DNA of 36,487 bases from Gammaproteobacteria bacterium (lineage in GTDB: Bacteria; Pseudomonadota; Gammaproteobacteria; JAJDOJ01): the NCBI GenBank assembly GCA_022340215.1, contig JAJDOJ010000114.1, forward strand, positions 1 through 36,487, in the 5' to 3' direction. A program made the translations under genes and the position numbers. The notes beneath the pieces were generated by a model. The model did no database searches and had not been told where the DNA came from. It saw only the letters and a list, made by a program, of their open reading frames with translations. Positions 22,487 through 31,428 of the stretch are shown here, piece after piece; position 1 is the stretch's first letter; each line of letters opens with the position of its first letter.

Positions 22487-25400
22487 TCAATCCAGTTCCA
22501 CCATGACGAGGTGTTCCTCGTTATCGGCGGCCAGGGGGATCCGCAGGATATTGTCTACCGGCGACAGCGGCCTGCCGTCGAGTTCGGCGCGCCTTATCGT
22601 CGTGTCGCCGCCGGGCCGGTTCGTGACCTCGATGCGATAGGCGGTCTTCCCGCCGGGGACGCGATACCGGATGCGATAGCCCTCCCAGTGGGTCGGAATG
22701 CGGGGTTCGAGTCTGAGGTATCTTCCCGAATCCACCGTCAGGCCCAGCACCGACTCCAGCGCGACGCGGAACATCCAGCCGGCCGAGCCGGTGTACCAGG
22801 TCCAGCCACCCCGGCCCGTGTGCGGGTCGGCGCCGTAGACGTCGGCGGCGATGACGTAGGGCTCCACCTTGTAGGTATCGGCGGCGTCGCGATCGAGCGC
22901 GTGGCTCACCGGGCTCAGCATCGTCAGATAGCGGACCGCCCGGTCGCGCCGGCCCGCTTCGGCCAGGGCCTGAATGGCCCAGAGGACGCCGTGGGTATAC
23001 TGACCCCCGTTTTCGCGTACGCCGGGTACATAGCCCTTGATGTAACCCGGGTCGTGGGAGGTCCTGTCGAAGGCCGGGGTCAGGAGACGGATGATCCCTG
23101 CCGCCTCGTCGACCAGATGTTCCTCCAGCGAATCCAGGGCAAGCCTTGCCCGGTCAGGCGGCGCGGCGCCGGAAATGACCGACCAGGCCTGCGCGATGGC
23201 GTCGATGCGGCATTCGCGATTGCCCGAAGAACCCAGCGGGGTGCCGTCATCGTAGTAGGCCCGGCGGTACCAGGCCCCGTCCCAGCCCCCGTCGTTGAGG
23301 GCCACGCGCAATTGCGCCGCGAAATCCCCATACCGCGAGACCCGCGCCTCGTCCCCGCGTCCCCGGCAGATCGGCAGGAACGATTTCAGGATGTCGTAGA
23401 GGAAAAATCCCAGCCAGACACTTTCTCCGCGTCCTTCACGCCCGACACGGTTCATACCGTCGTTCCAGTCGCCAGAGCCCATCAGCGGGAGGCCGTGCAC
23501 CCCGCGGGTCAGCGAACGGTCGATCGCGAGGCAGCAATGCTCGTAGAGCGTGGCGGTCGAGTCGGACAAACCCGGGAAGAGGAAGACCTCGTCCTCCCCC
23601 GGTTCCAGCGGCCGTGCCGTACGGAATCCGACCGCCTCGGCGAGAATCGCCCGATCTCCGGTTGCGTTAATGTAGTGTGCCGCGATGAACGGCAGCCAGA
23701 GGAGGTCGTCGGAGAATCGCGTACGGATTCCCTTGCTGGCCGGTGGGTGCCACCAGTGCAGAACGTCGCCCTCGGGAAACTGGTGCGCGGCGTGGAGCAG
23801 GATCTGCCGGCGCGTGATATCGGGGTCCAGCCAGATCAGCGCGCCGGTGTCCTGCAACTGGTCGCGGAACCCGTACGCCCCCCCGGACTGATAAGTGGCC
23901 GATCGGCCCCACAACCGGCAGCTCAGGTTCTGGTACTGGAGCCATCCGTTGACCATGACGTCGATCTCCGGGACCGGTGTCTCGATCTGCACCGTCCCCA
24001 GGATCTCCGTCCAGAACGCCTCGACCCGGGCCAGTTCCCGGTCCACGTCCGCCACGGTGGCGTAGCGTCCCGCACAGGCACTGGCCGACGCGCGATCGCC
24101 CTCCTGTCCGAGCAGGAAGGCGCAGTCGAGGCTGTCGCCGGGTGGTAGTTCGAGCGTTACCTGCCAGGCGAGGCAGGGGTCCAACAAGGGGCCGGTGCGC
24201 CCGTCTAGGTCCTCTCCCGAGGCGAGTACCGCGGGCCGCGACATGAGACCGTTGCGGCCCAGAAAGCGGGTGCGGTCCGCAGTGAAACGACGTGTCGCGT
24301 CTTCGGGGGCTACGGCCGCACAGAACACCACGCGTTCGGCGAATTCGTTGTTCTCGTGATTGACGGCTAGGAGCGCACCGCTTTCCGGGTCGTATCCGCT
24401 GACGACGAAGCGGGCGGTGTCCCGGGGATCGACCCCCAGCACCAGTTGTTGATATTGGATCAGAGAGAGTCTCGACGTCGTGTCGGCTGTGTTGCGCAGC
24501 CTGACGCGAATGAAGCGGACCGGATCCTCACGGGCGCAGAAATGGGTGACCTCCTGATGTAGCCCGTTGCTACGGTGCAGGAATCGCGTGTAACCGAAGC
24601 CGTGGCGTGTCTCGCCGGGGAGTCCGTCGGGCGCGGGACCCGGTGTGGGGGACCAGAAACGACCCGTTTGCTCGTCGCGCAGATACAGGGCCTCGGCGTG
24701 CGGGTCGCTCGAAGGGTCGTTCAGCCAGGGCGTGATGCGGTTCTCGCGGCTGTTTACCGACCAGGTGCAGGCCGTACCCGCTTCCGAGACGATGCAGCCC
24801 ACAGACTCGTTGGCGATCACGTTGCTCCACGCCAGGGGCGGGCGCGAGGCAGGGTCGCCACCGGTGCGGATCACGTATTCCCGCCCGTCCCGGGAGAACC
24901 CGCCATAGCCGTTGTCGAACCGCAGGGATTCACGGGGCAGGTCCGCCGGGTCTTCGCCCATCCCGCCGGGATTGGCCTCGCCATATCCTCGTGTGCCGGA
25001 TGGGGTCGAGGGAAGGGCAATGACCGGTAATTTCCCGTCGAGGAAGACGTCCGCGCGGGCGTATAGCCCTGCGATCCGTTCGGGAGTCGCCTGTGCCTCG
25101 TCGAGGACCGGCCAGGACTCTACACCGCCCGCTTCGTCCCTTGTGACCGGGCCTGGTGTGGTGACGATGACCTGTGCGTTCAACCCCGCGTGCTCCCAGA
25201 AGGCCCTCGCGTTGCCCAGCCAGGACAGGAACGCTCCAGCACGGTCGGATACGCGCGCGACCAGCAGCGGCCTTCCCTCGGCAATTTCCGCCCACGTCCC
25301 CGCGGCGGAGGGTGCGGGGGAAAGAGCGCTTGATGCTCCGGGGTGGCGGGTCGCGGTGGGGCGGTAAAGCAGGGCGCCCGCCAGTTCGTTGAGCGTGGCT

Positions 25401-26329
25401 TCCTCCCGCGCCTCGAACCCGTGTTCGCCCAGCCGGGACCGCGCAAAGGCCGCAGCCCGTTCGAAGGTCTCCGCGATGCGCGTCGTCGTGTCGGTATCGT
25501 ACTGCGCGATCAGCGCGTCGAAGGCGGACGGGTCTTCCGCGGCGGCGAGGCAGAAGCTGAACTCCCGGCTTTCCCCCGGTGCCAGGTCGATGGCTGTGCG
25601 CACACACAGCGCGGCATCCAGTACGCTGCCCGCGGTGCCGCTCAACGGGTCAGCGCCGCTCAGTGCGGCGGGGGCATCGGGACCGCGGCCGCGGCCGAGA
25701 AAGCGGGTGCGGTCGGTCTCGAATCCGATGTCCGCATGGTCCGCTCCCGCCAGCCAGTGGGCCATGGAGGCCGACGGTTCCGTCACGCTCCTGGACCGGC
25801 GCCGGGCGACGAGGCAACGCCCAGCGTGGGAAGCCTCCGTCTGCAGAAAGAGCTTGGAGAAGGCCGGGTGCCCCGCGTCGGCCTCCCGGGTGTTCAGTAC
25901 CGCCTCGAGGTAGCTGGTCAATTCGATCCGGCGCGTCGCCTGGCCCTGGTTGGCGAGGCGTAACCGCCTCAATTCCAGGTTCTCACCCGGCGAGACACAG
26001 ATCTCCAGGATCGTATCGATACCCAGGGGGCGGCCACGCACGCTGGCCAGTCCGGGTGAGAATACGGCCTCGTATTCCGGGTCCGCCCGTCGCACGGGTT
26101 GGTGGGCCGTGGAAGCGAAGGCGCCGCTGTCGCGGTCCCGCAGATAGATGAAGTAACCGTCGCCGTCGACTGTGGGATCGCCGTGCCAGCGGGTCAGCGC
26201 CAGACCGTCGCAGGCCGAATAGCCACCGCCGGCTGCGGTGAACAGGACACGATAGCGTCCATTGGACAGCCATTGCGCATGCGGAACGGGGTCGAAGAGC
26301 CTCGAGAAATCGAATGTCCGGTCCGCCAT
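22487..26329 (-). CDS. GH94 beta-glucan phosphorylase, NdvB-like without the GT84 half
   Basis: 1280 residues, no signal peptide. Two related modules are visible. Residues ~20-110 (GRYRVLFTAAGGGYSACDGL, LALTRWHGDPT) match the first sugar-binding module of NdvB. Residues ~465-680 (FDNGYGGFSRDGREYVIRTG, VIANESVGCIVSEAG, SRENRITPWLNDPSSDP, YLRDEQTGRFWSPTP) match the second. The catalytic (alpha/alpha)6 barrel follows with GSGDWNDGMNRVG (D954, D957; the DWND site holds the general acid) and GGWTWYTGSAGWMFRVALES near 1180. The NdvB glycosyltransferase (GT84) half is missing. Family knowledge: GH94 of NdvB and SOGP phosphorolyse beta-1,2-glucan to glucose-1-phosphate. It is the last gene of the ABC operon, 20 bases after the preceding gene. 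Confidence 0.9.
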   Translation of the reverse strand: MADRTFDFSRLFDPVPHAQWLSNGRYRVLFTAAGGGYSACDGLALTRWHGDPTVDGDGYFIYLRDRDSGAFASTAHQPVRRADPEYEAVFSPGLASVRGRPLGIDTILEICVSPGENLELRRLRLANQGQATRRIELTSYLEAVLNTREADAGHPAFSKLFLQTEASHAGRCLVARRRSRSVTEPSASMAHWLAGADHADIGFETDRTRFLGRGRGPDAPAALSGADPLSGTAGSVLDAALCVRTAIDLAPGESREFSFCLAAAEDPSAFDALIAQYDTDTTTRIAETFERAAAFARSRLGEHGFEAREEATLNELAGALLYRPTATRHPGASSALSPAPSAAGTWAEIAEGRPLLVARVSDRAGAFLSWLGNARAFWEHAGLNAQVIVTTPGPVTRDEAGGVESWPVLDEAQATPERIAGLYARADVFLDGKLPVIALPSTPSGTRGYGEANPGGMGEDPADLPRESLRFDNGYGGFSRDGREYVIRTGGDPASRPPLAWSNVIANESVGCIVSEAGTACTWSVNSRENRITPWLNDPSSDPHAEALYLRDEQTGRFWSPTPGPAPDGLPGETRHGFGYTRFLHRSNGLHQEVTHFCAREDPVRFIRVRLRNTADTTSRLSLIQYQQLVLGVDPRDTARFVVSGYDPESGALLAVNHENNEFAERVVFCAAVAPEDATRRFTADRTRFLGRNGLMSRPAVLASGEDLDGRTGPLLDPCLAWQVTLELPPGDSLDCAFLLGQEGDRASASACAGRYATVADVDRELARVEAFWTEILGTVQIETPVPEIDVMVNGWLQYQNLSCRLWGRSATYQSGGAYGFRDQLQDTGALIWLDPDITRRQILLHAAHQFPEGDVLHWWHPPASKGIRTRFSDDLLWLPFIAAHYINATGDRAILAEAVGFRTARPLEPGEDEVFLFPGLSDSTATLYEHCCLAIDRSLTRGVHGLPLMGSGDWNDGMNRVGREGRGESVWLGFFLYDILKSFLPICRGRGDEARVSRYGDFAAQLRVALNDGGWDGAWYRRAYYDDGTPLGSSGNRECRIDAIAQAWSVISGAAPPDRARLALDSLEEHLVDEAAGIIRLLTPAFDRTSHDPGYIKGYVPGVRENGGQYTHGVLWAIQALAEAGRRDRAVRYLTMLSPVSHALDRDAADTYKVEPYVIAADVYGADPHTGRGGWTWYTGSAGWMFRVALESVLGLTVDSGRYLRLEPRIPTHWEGYRIRYRVPGGKTAYRIEVTNRPGGDTTIRRAELDGRPLSPVDNILRIPLAADNEEHLVMVELD

Positions 26330-26349
26330 GTCCCGATCAATCTGGCCCG

Positions 26350-29300
26350 TCAGGGCTGGTGGGCCAGTTCGCTGGGCCGATCGTAGTGCAGCGTAATGTC
26401 GGCCGGGAACTCATCTACGCGGACGCTGGTCCCGTCCTCGGAGGCGACCTCGGTCCCGTTGACGGTGGCGCCCTTCAAAGGGGCGGACAATGGCGACTGG
26501 ACGACGAGCCCCGCGCGGGGCGTATTGAGGTCGCCCGAGACCCGCATGGCGATGTCTCCTTCGCCGTTGCGCTTCATCGAGTAGTTGACGGTACCGAACT
26601 CGGTCGGAAAACGCCGGATGCCCACCGATTCACCGTTCGCGAGCCACGATTCCGGCACCCCGGCGGCGAGCACCAGCCCCTTGTCGCCGTCCCGTTCCAT
26701 GACGAACATGTTCCTCAGGGTGCGGATGTACTCCGTGCCCACCCAGGTATGCGGCATGTCGCCGATGAACTTCGGTGCCCGCCGATCGTTCCATGCGACC
26801 TCGGCCCATTGGTTCCAGCCCGGAGGCCGCTGGTCGGCGAGGAAGTACTCCAGCAGTTCCAGGGCGCGGTCCTTCAGCCCCATGCGCAGGAACGCGCCCG
26901 CGATGCGAATTTCGTAGGGTGTGTACGCCTCCCAGGACTGCTCGGGGTCCTTGCGACGGCTGAAGATGCCGTAGTAGTCGTCGAAAGTCTTGCTGAAAGC
27001 GGGCTCGGGCAGGCGGGACATCTCGCCCAGCGGATCCACCGCGATGGCGATCGAGGTGGCGTCGAAGTCGCCGAGTTCCGCCGCACCCGGGATATAGTCA
27101 ATCCCGTGGGCGACGATACTGAGCGAGATCGAGGCGTAGAGGTCCTCGCGAAAGGCGTCGACGACCTGACGGTACTCGGCGGCCTTGTCGTCGTAACCGA
27201 GGATGGTGGCGATCCGTGCGGCGTCGGTCAGGCCCCTGACGGTGAAGAAATCATCCCAGTAGGAATGCACGGGATTCGAAGAATAACCCTCGTGGCTGAT
27301 CGACTCCGGCATCAGGCCGTAGAACTTGCGCTTCCCGTCCTGGCGGAACTCGTCCGTGAGCCGCTGGTCCCTGAGCGTCTGGATGAAGTGCGCGGCACGT
27401 TCCACGGTCGGCCACATCTCCGTCAGGAAGCCGACATCACGCGTGTACCGGTAGTAGGTGGCCAGCAGGTAGATCCACTGCCCCTGGCTGTCGTTCTCCG
27501 GTACCGAGTCCGCCCCGCGACGGTCGATGCAGCAGGGAATCTTGCCGCTGGGGTACTGGAATCCGGCGTACCAGCGGATAAATCGGCGCACCGGTTCGGT
27601 ATGGCCGAGCTGCAGCAGCGCAGTGGAGGTCAGGGCTCCGTCGCGGATCCAGGCGCGCGCATAGTCCCGGGAACCCGGCTGGATCATCGGGCCGTCCTGG
27701 TTGATGAGGATGTAGGCCAGGGAACTCCTCAGCACGTCATTGAACTTGCGGACAGCCTCCGGCAGTTCGAGTTCCACGAGATTGAGCTGCGTGGTCCAGA
27801 AGTTCGTTACCTGGTTGTGAATCTCCGCCCAGTTCTGCGCGGGATCGGCATTACGCAGCGCCGCGATGGCGTTCGAGTCGGGTTCGTGAAAGGGAAAGTA
27901 CAGGAATGTGTCGGCGGACTCGCCGGGCTGCAGGTCGAAGGCATAACGAAGTGCCGCGGATACCGAACCCTGCGTGTCGTGGATGGATTCGTTTTCCGGG
28001 AGGCGGTTGGCGGCGAGGAAGTCCGGGATGTCTCCCTGGATGAAACGGGTGGCGCCGAAACCGTCTGCGGGCGTGAGACTCTGCAGGAGAGAACCGTCGT
28101 TGATCTGCGCGGCGTCCTCGAACCAGCTGACGTTGCGGATGCTGCCCACACCGCCCGATACATTGAGCGATTGCCACGGGGGGTTGACCTGCAACGGCCT
28201 CAGGGCCAGGAACAGGTTGCCGCGAAGGGGGGCGTCGGAGACGTTTGTGACCCGGTAGCGCAAATGAACCCCGGAGTCCCCGGTCGGGCCTGCCGCCATC
28301 GCGGTGACATCCAGCGTGAGTTTCGGGTGTTCCCAGCAGACCGAGGGGATCGGGAGATAGTCGCCGGCGAGCCGCTGATGGAGCGTGACGTTGTTCCAGG
28401 TGATGAACTCTCCGCCCGCGTGGATGAAGGGCTCGACGGAGAACTCTCCCTCGCGCAGTTCGATCATCCCCTCCTCGTTGATCAGCGCCTCCTGTATGTC
28501 GCCCGGGATGCCGGCCACCGTCCAGTAGGTCTGCTCATTGGAGAAGTACCGGGGGTAGAGTCCGCGGGGCATCTCGTGGGCAATCGATCCGATGAAGGCA
28601 TTGGGCGTGGACGAGAAGGCATAGGGTTTGATCTGCAGGTTGTTGATGGCGTAACCCTCGCCCTTGTTGCTGCGGGTCAGCAGGAGCTTCACGTACCGGG
28701 ACTCGGAATCCGGCAGGTACACGTAATCGCGCCCGCCGTCGTTCTTCTCGACGGCGTAAACCGTCTTCCACGCCTCGCCGTCCAGGGAGGTCTCGATCCG
28801 GTAGTCGCGCGCGTAGTCGTCACCGGTCCAGTCGATGACAAGCCCGCCATACTCCCTCAGGTTGCCGAAGTCCAGTTCCAGCCACTGTTCCTCGGAGATG
28901 GATCCGCTTCGCCAGGACGTCTCGGGGTCGCCGTCCAGTACACGTTCCGGTTCATTGCCCTGGCTGCCGGTGGAGGCGCGGATTTCGGGCGGCTCGGTTA
29001 CCGAGGCAGAGACCGGTCTGATCTCGAACTCGAAGTCGTCGATCCATAGCGAACCCACGCCGGCATCGCCGGCGGTGACGGCAATTTCGATGGCCCCGAT
29101 CTCCCTAAGGTCGACACCGTCGTTCGGTCCCCAGGCAAAGTCGAAGTGGCGCTTCTTGAAGCGCAGTTCCTCCCACTCGTCGGTGAATTCGAGGTTGTGG
29201 CGCTTCGCCCACCAGACGTTCTGGCTTCTGGGGCCGATCAGTTTGAGTTCCAGGGTCTTGATTGGCCTGGAGCCGCGCACCTTCAGGGTGAAGCCGTAGT

Positions 29301-29577
29301 TGTCCGATAGCGGCATGGTGACCGGCTTGCGGGCGATGAAGAAGCCCCCCTTGCCCTGGAAGTCGAAGTCCAGCCGCATGGCCATGCCATCCAGGCCCTG
29401 GTCCTGCGCGACCTCCGCATCGGCCCCCTGAGCAGCCGTGATTTCCCAGCCCTCGATGGTCTCGAACCGGTCGATCGGCAGGGTCTGCATGGCGAGCGCC
29501 TCCGCTGAGAGAAGAAACAGAAACGCGGTCAGTGGCGGTGTCTTGCTGCGGAGGATAAAGCGGATCAGTCTGGTCAT
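26350..29577 (-). CDS. Secreted discoidin-domain (alpha/alpha)6-type glycoside hydrolase, family unassigned
   Basis: 1075 residues from the ATG at 29577. An upstream frame to 29700 adds no signal-like sequence. Signal peptide at 1-30 (FILRSKTPPLTAFLFLLSAE). Residues ~35-185 form a CBM11/CIA30-like beta-sandwich (GWEITAAQGAD, GGFFIARKPVTMPLSDNYGF, SLWIDDFEFEI). Residues ~195-325 are an F5/8-type C (discoidin) carbohydrate-binding domain (ERVLDGDPETSWRSGS, IETSLDGEAWKTVY, SRYVKLLLTRSN). A long beta-sandwich domain follows, then an (alpha/alpha)6 catalytic-looking domain from about 620 (GSRDYARAWIRDGALTSTAL, QGQWIYLLATYYRYT, YSSNPVHSYWDDFF). I cannot place it in a CAZy family; GH15, GH63, GH65 and GH144 were considered. 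It lies between the importer genes and GH94, so it probably trims an extracytoplasmic glucan. Confidence 0.78.
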   Translation of the reverse strand: MTRLIRFILRSKTPPLTAFLFLLSAEALAMQTLPIDRFETIEGWEITAAQGADAEVAQDQGLDGMAMRLDFDFQGKGGFFIARKPVTMPLSDNYGFTLKVRGSRPIKTLELKLIGPRSQNVWWAKRHNLEFTDEWEELRFKKRHFDFAWGPNDGVDLREIGAIEIAVTAGDAGVGSLWIDDFEFEIRPVSASVTEPPEIRASTGSQGNEPERVLDGDPETSWRSGSISEEQWLELDFGNLREYGGLVIDWTGDDYARDYRIETSLDGEAWKTVYAVEKNDGGRDYVYLPDSESRYVKLLLTRSNKGEGYAINNLQIKPYAFSSTPNAFIGSIAHEMPRGLYPRYFSNEQTYWTVAGIPGDIQEALINEEGMIELREGEFSVEPFIHAGGEFITWNNVTLHQRLAGDYLPIPSVCWEHPKLTLDVTAMAAGPTGDSGVHLRYRVTNVSDAPLRGNLFLALRPLQVNPPWQSLNVSGGVGSIRNVSWFEDAAQINDGSLLQSLTPADGFGATRFIQGDIPDFLAANRLPENESIHDTQGSVSAALRYAFDLQPGESADTFLYFPFHEPDSNAIAALRNADPAQNWAEIHNQVTNFWTTQLNLVELELPEAVRKFNDVLRSSLAYILINQDGPMIQPGSRDYARAWIRDGALTSTALLQLGHTEPVRRFIRWYAGFQYPSGKIPCCIDRRGADSVPENDSQGQWIYLLATYYRYTRDVGFLTEMWPTVERAAHFIQTLRDQRLTDEFRQDGKRKFYGLMPESISHEGYSSNPVHSYWDDFFTVRGLTDAARIATILGYDDKAAEYRQVVDAFREDLYASISLSIVAHGIDYIPGAAELGDFDATSIAIAVDPLGEMSRLPEPAFSKTFDDYYGIFSRRKDPEQSWEAYTPYEIRIAGAFLRMGLKDRALELLEYFLADQRPPGWNQWAEVAWNDRRAPKFIGDMPHTWVGTEYIRTLRNMFVMERDGDKGLVLAAGVPESWLANGESVGIRRFPTEFGTVNYSMKRNGEGDIAMRVSGDLNTPRAGLVVQSPLSAPLKGATVNGTEVASEDGTSVRVDEFPADITLHYDRPSELAHQP

Positions 29578-29683
29578 AGTGTCGCGGCCTCGGAGTTTCG
29601 GGGGTCCCAGCAGGACCTCGCCTCGGTGAGCGGACCCGGGGTCGGGTCGAACTCCTTTCCGGTTCCCCCCCCTCCGGGGACTG

Positions 29684-30505
29684 TCACTCCTTGACTCCAC
29701 CGACGGTAATACCTTCGATGTAGTACTTCTGTAGGAATAAAAATAGCAGCATCACGGGCAGCACGGTCACGACTGCCCCCGCCATCATCAGTTCCGTGTC
29801 CTGGACATGCTCGCCCAACAGATTGGCCAGCGCCACCGGAAGGGTGTACATGGCTCCGTCGGTCAGGATGATCAGGGGCCACATGAAATCGTTCCAGGTG
29901 CCCATGAAGGTGAAGATCGCCAGCGTGACCAGGATCGGCCGGCACAACGGTAGCACGATGGACCAGTAGATGCGGAATTCGCCGGCGCCGTCGATGCGTG
30001 CCGCGTCCAGCAGGCTGTCCGGGATGGTCAGGGCGTACTGGCGGATCAGGAAGATCCCGAAGATGCTGGCCATGCCGGGAATGATCACGCCCCAGTAGGT
30101 GTTGACCAGGCCCATGTGCTTGAGCAGCAGGAACAGGGGCAGCATCGATACCTGCGCCGGAATCACGAGTCCGGCGAGCAGGATTCTGAACAGGCCCTCA
30201 CGGCCCGGGAAACGCAGCTTGGCGAAGGCGTAACCCGCCATCGAGTTGAGCAACAGCGAGATCAGGGTGACCGAGACCGCCACGATGAGGCTGTTGAGAA
30301 AATACCGGCCCAGTTCGATGCGCGAGAACAGCGCGTCGTACTGTTCCAGCGTGACCGCGCCGGTGAGGAAACGGGGCGGGAACACGCTGGCCTCCCCGGT
30401 GGGCATGAACGAGGCGAAGACCATCCACACCAGCGGGGTCAGCGTCAGTACCACGCCGACCGCCAGCAGGGAGTAGATCAGTGTCCTGAACAGGGGTTGG
30501 TTCAT
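29684..30505 (-). CDS. Sugar ABC transporter permease, MalG-like
   Basis: 273 residues, starting MNQPLFRTLIYSLLAVGVVL at the ATG 30505, which overlaps the stop of the previous permease by four bases (ATGA). A longer frame upstream is only the shadow of that gene. Six membrane segments are visible. The ATPase-docking EAA loop reads DAARIDGAGEFRIYWSIVLP. The C-terminus QKYYIEGITVGGVKE is classical for MalG/LacG-type proteins of the CUT1 carbohydrate family. It forms the inner-membrane channel with the MalF-like partner. Confidence 0.93.
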   Translation of the reverse strand: MNQPLFRTLIYSLLAVGVVLTLTPLVWMVFASFMPTGEASVFPPRFLTGAVTLEQYDALFSRIELGRYFLNSLIVAVSVTLISLLLNSMAGYAFAKLRFPGREGLFRILLAGLVIPAQVSMLPLFLLLKHMGLVNTYWGVIIPGMASIFGIFLIRQYALTIPDSLLDAARIDGAGEFRIYWSIVLPLCRPILVTLAIFTFMGTWNDFMWPLIILTDGAMYTLPVALANLLGEHVQDTELMMAGAVVTVLPVMLLFLFLQKYYIEGITVGGVKE

Positions 30506-31428
30506 GTGCGTGAACGGTTCGAGAATCTGAGCTGCAGTATTGTGACGACCAGGATGACCAGGAACAGGATGAACGAGATTGCCGCGGCGTACCCGATGTT
30601 CCACCAGCGGAAGCCTTCCTCGTACATGAACAGCACGATGCTGAGGGTGGCGTCCGAGGGACCTCCCTGGGTCATCACGTAGGGTTCGGCGAACAGCTGG
30701 AAATAGCCGATCATGGTGATGATGGCGACGAACAGGAAGGTCGGCGCGAGCATCGGCAGCGTCACGTGCACGAACTGCTGCCAGCGCTCCGCACCGTCGA
30801 TGCGCGCCGCCTCGTAAAGGGTTTCCGGGATGCTCTGCAATCCTGCCACCAGGATGATCATGTTGTAGCCGAAGTTTTTCCAGACTGCCATCAGGATGAT
30901 CGCCGGCATCGCCCAGTCCGGGTCGCCCAGCCAGTCGATCGGGTCGATGCCGATCCAGCCCAGCGCAATGTTCAGCAGGCCGTCCGAGGGGTGGTAGAGG
31001 TAGCGCCACACCACGGCCACGGCGACCAGCGTAGTCACCACGGGGAGGAAGAACACCGAGCGGAACAGACCGCGGAAGCGCAGCAGGCGCGAGTTGATCA
31101 GGAGTGCCGCACCGAGCGAGACCGCAAGCGACAGCGGTCCGCCGACCACGACGAAATACAGGGTGTTGCCCAGCGCCTTCCAGAAGGTGGGATTCCCGAT
31201 CAGCCGCAGGTAGTTTTCCAGGCCGACGAAGCGCAGGTATTCCGGGTTGCCGAGGGCGTAGATGTCGAAGTCGGTGAAGCTCAAGCCGAGCGCGGCGGCC
31301 ACGGGTCCGACGAAGAAGATCAGGATGGCAGACATCGACGGGCTGAGGAAGGCGTATGCCGCCCGCTGCGGCTTGCGAAAGGTTCGCGCGCGGGGCGTGG
31401 CCTGCGATCTGGCTTTCCGGGCACTCAC
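30502..31428 (-). CDS. Sugar ABC transporter permease, MalF-like
   Basis: 308 residues. A basic N-terminus is followed by about six membrane segments and the EAA loop YEAARIDGAERWQQFVHVTLP. Opening strings such as AYAFLSPSMSAILIFFVGP and NYLRLIGNPTFWKALGNTLY are characteristic of CUT1 permeases. It overlaps the binding-protein gene upstream and the MalG-like gene downstream by four bases each, so all three should be translated together. Partner of the MalG-like permease and the MsmK/UgpC-type ATPase. Confidence 0.93.
   Translation of the reverse strand: MSARKARSQATPRARTFRKPQRAAYAFLSPSMSAILIFFVGPVAAALGLSFTDFDIYALGNPEYLRFVGLENYLRLIGNPTFWKALGNTLYFVVVGGPLSLAVSLGAALLINSRLLRFRGLFRSVFFLPVVTTLVAVAVVWRYLYHPSDGLLNIALGWIGIDPIDWLGDPDWAMPAIILMAVWKNFGYNMIILVAGLQSIPETLYEAARIDGAERWQQFVHVTLPMLAPTFLFVAIITMIGYFQLFAEPYVMTQGGPSDATLSIVLFMYEEGFRWWNIGYAAAISFILFLVILVVTILQLRFSNRSRT

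Noticed and set aside
22325-24148. 607-codon open frame on the plus strand
   Set aside because: Antisense to the GH94 gene, no ribosome site or recognisable motif.
26314-29049. 911-codon open frame on the plus strand
   Set aside because: It lies antisense to the discoidin-domain hydrolase, has no domain-like sequence and is rich in Arg/Gly/Val repeats typical of antisense frames in GC-rich DNA.
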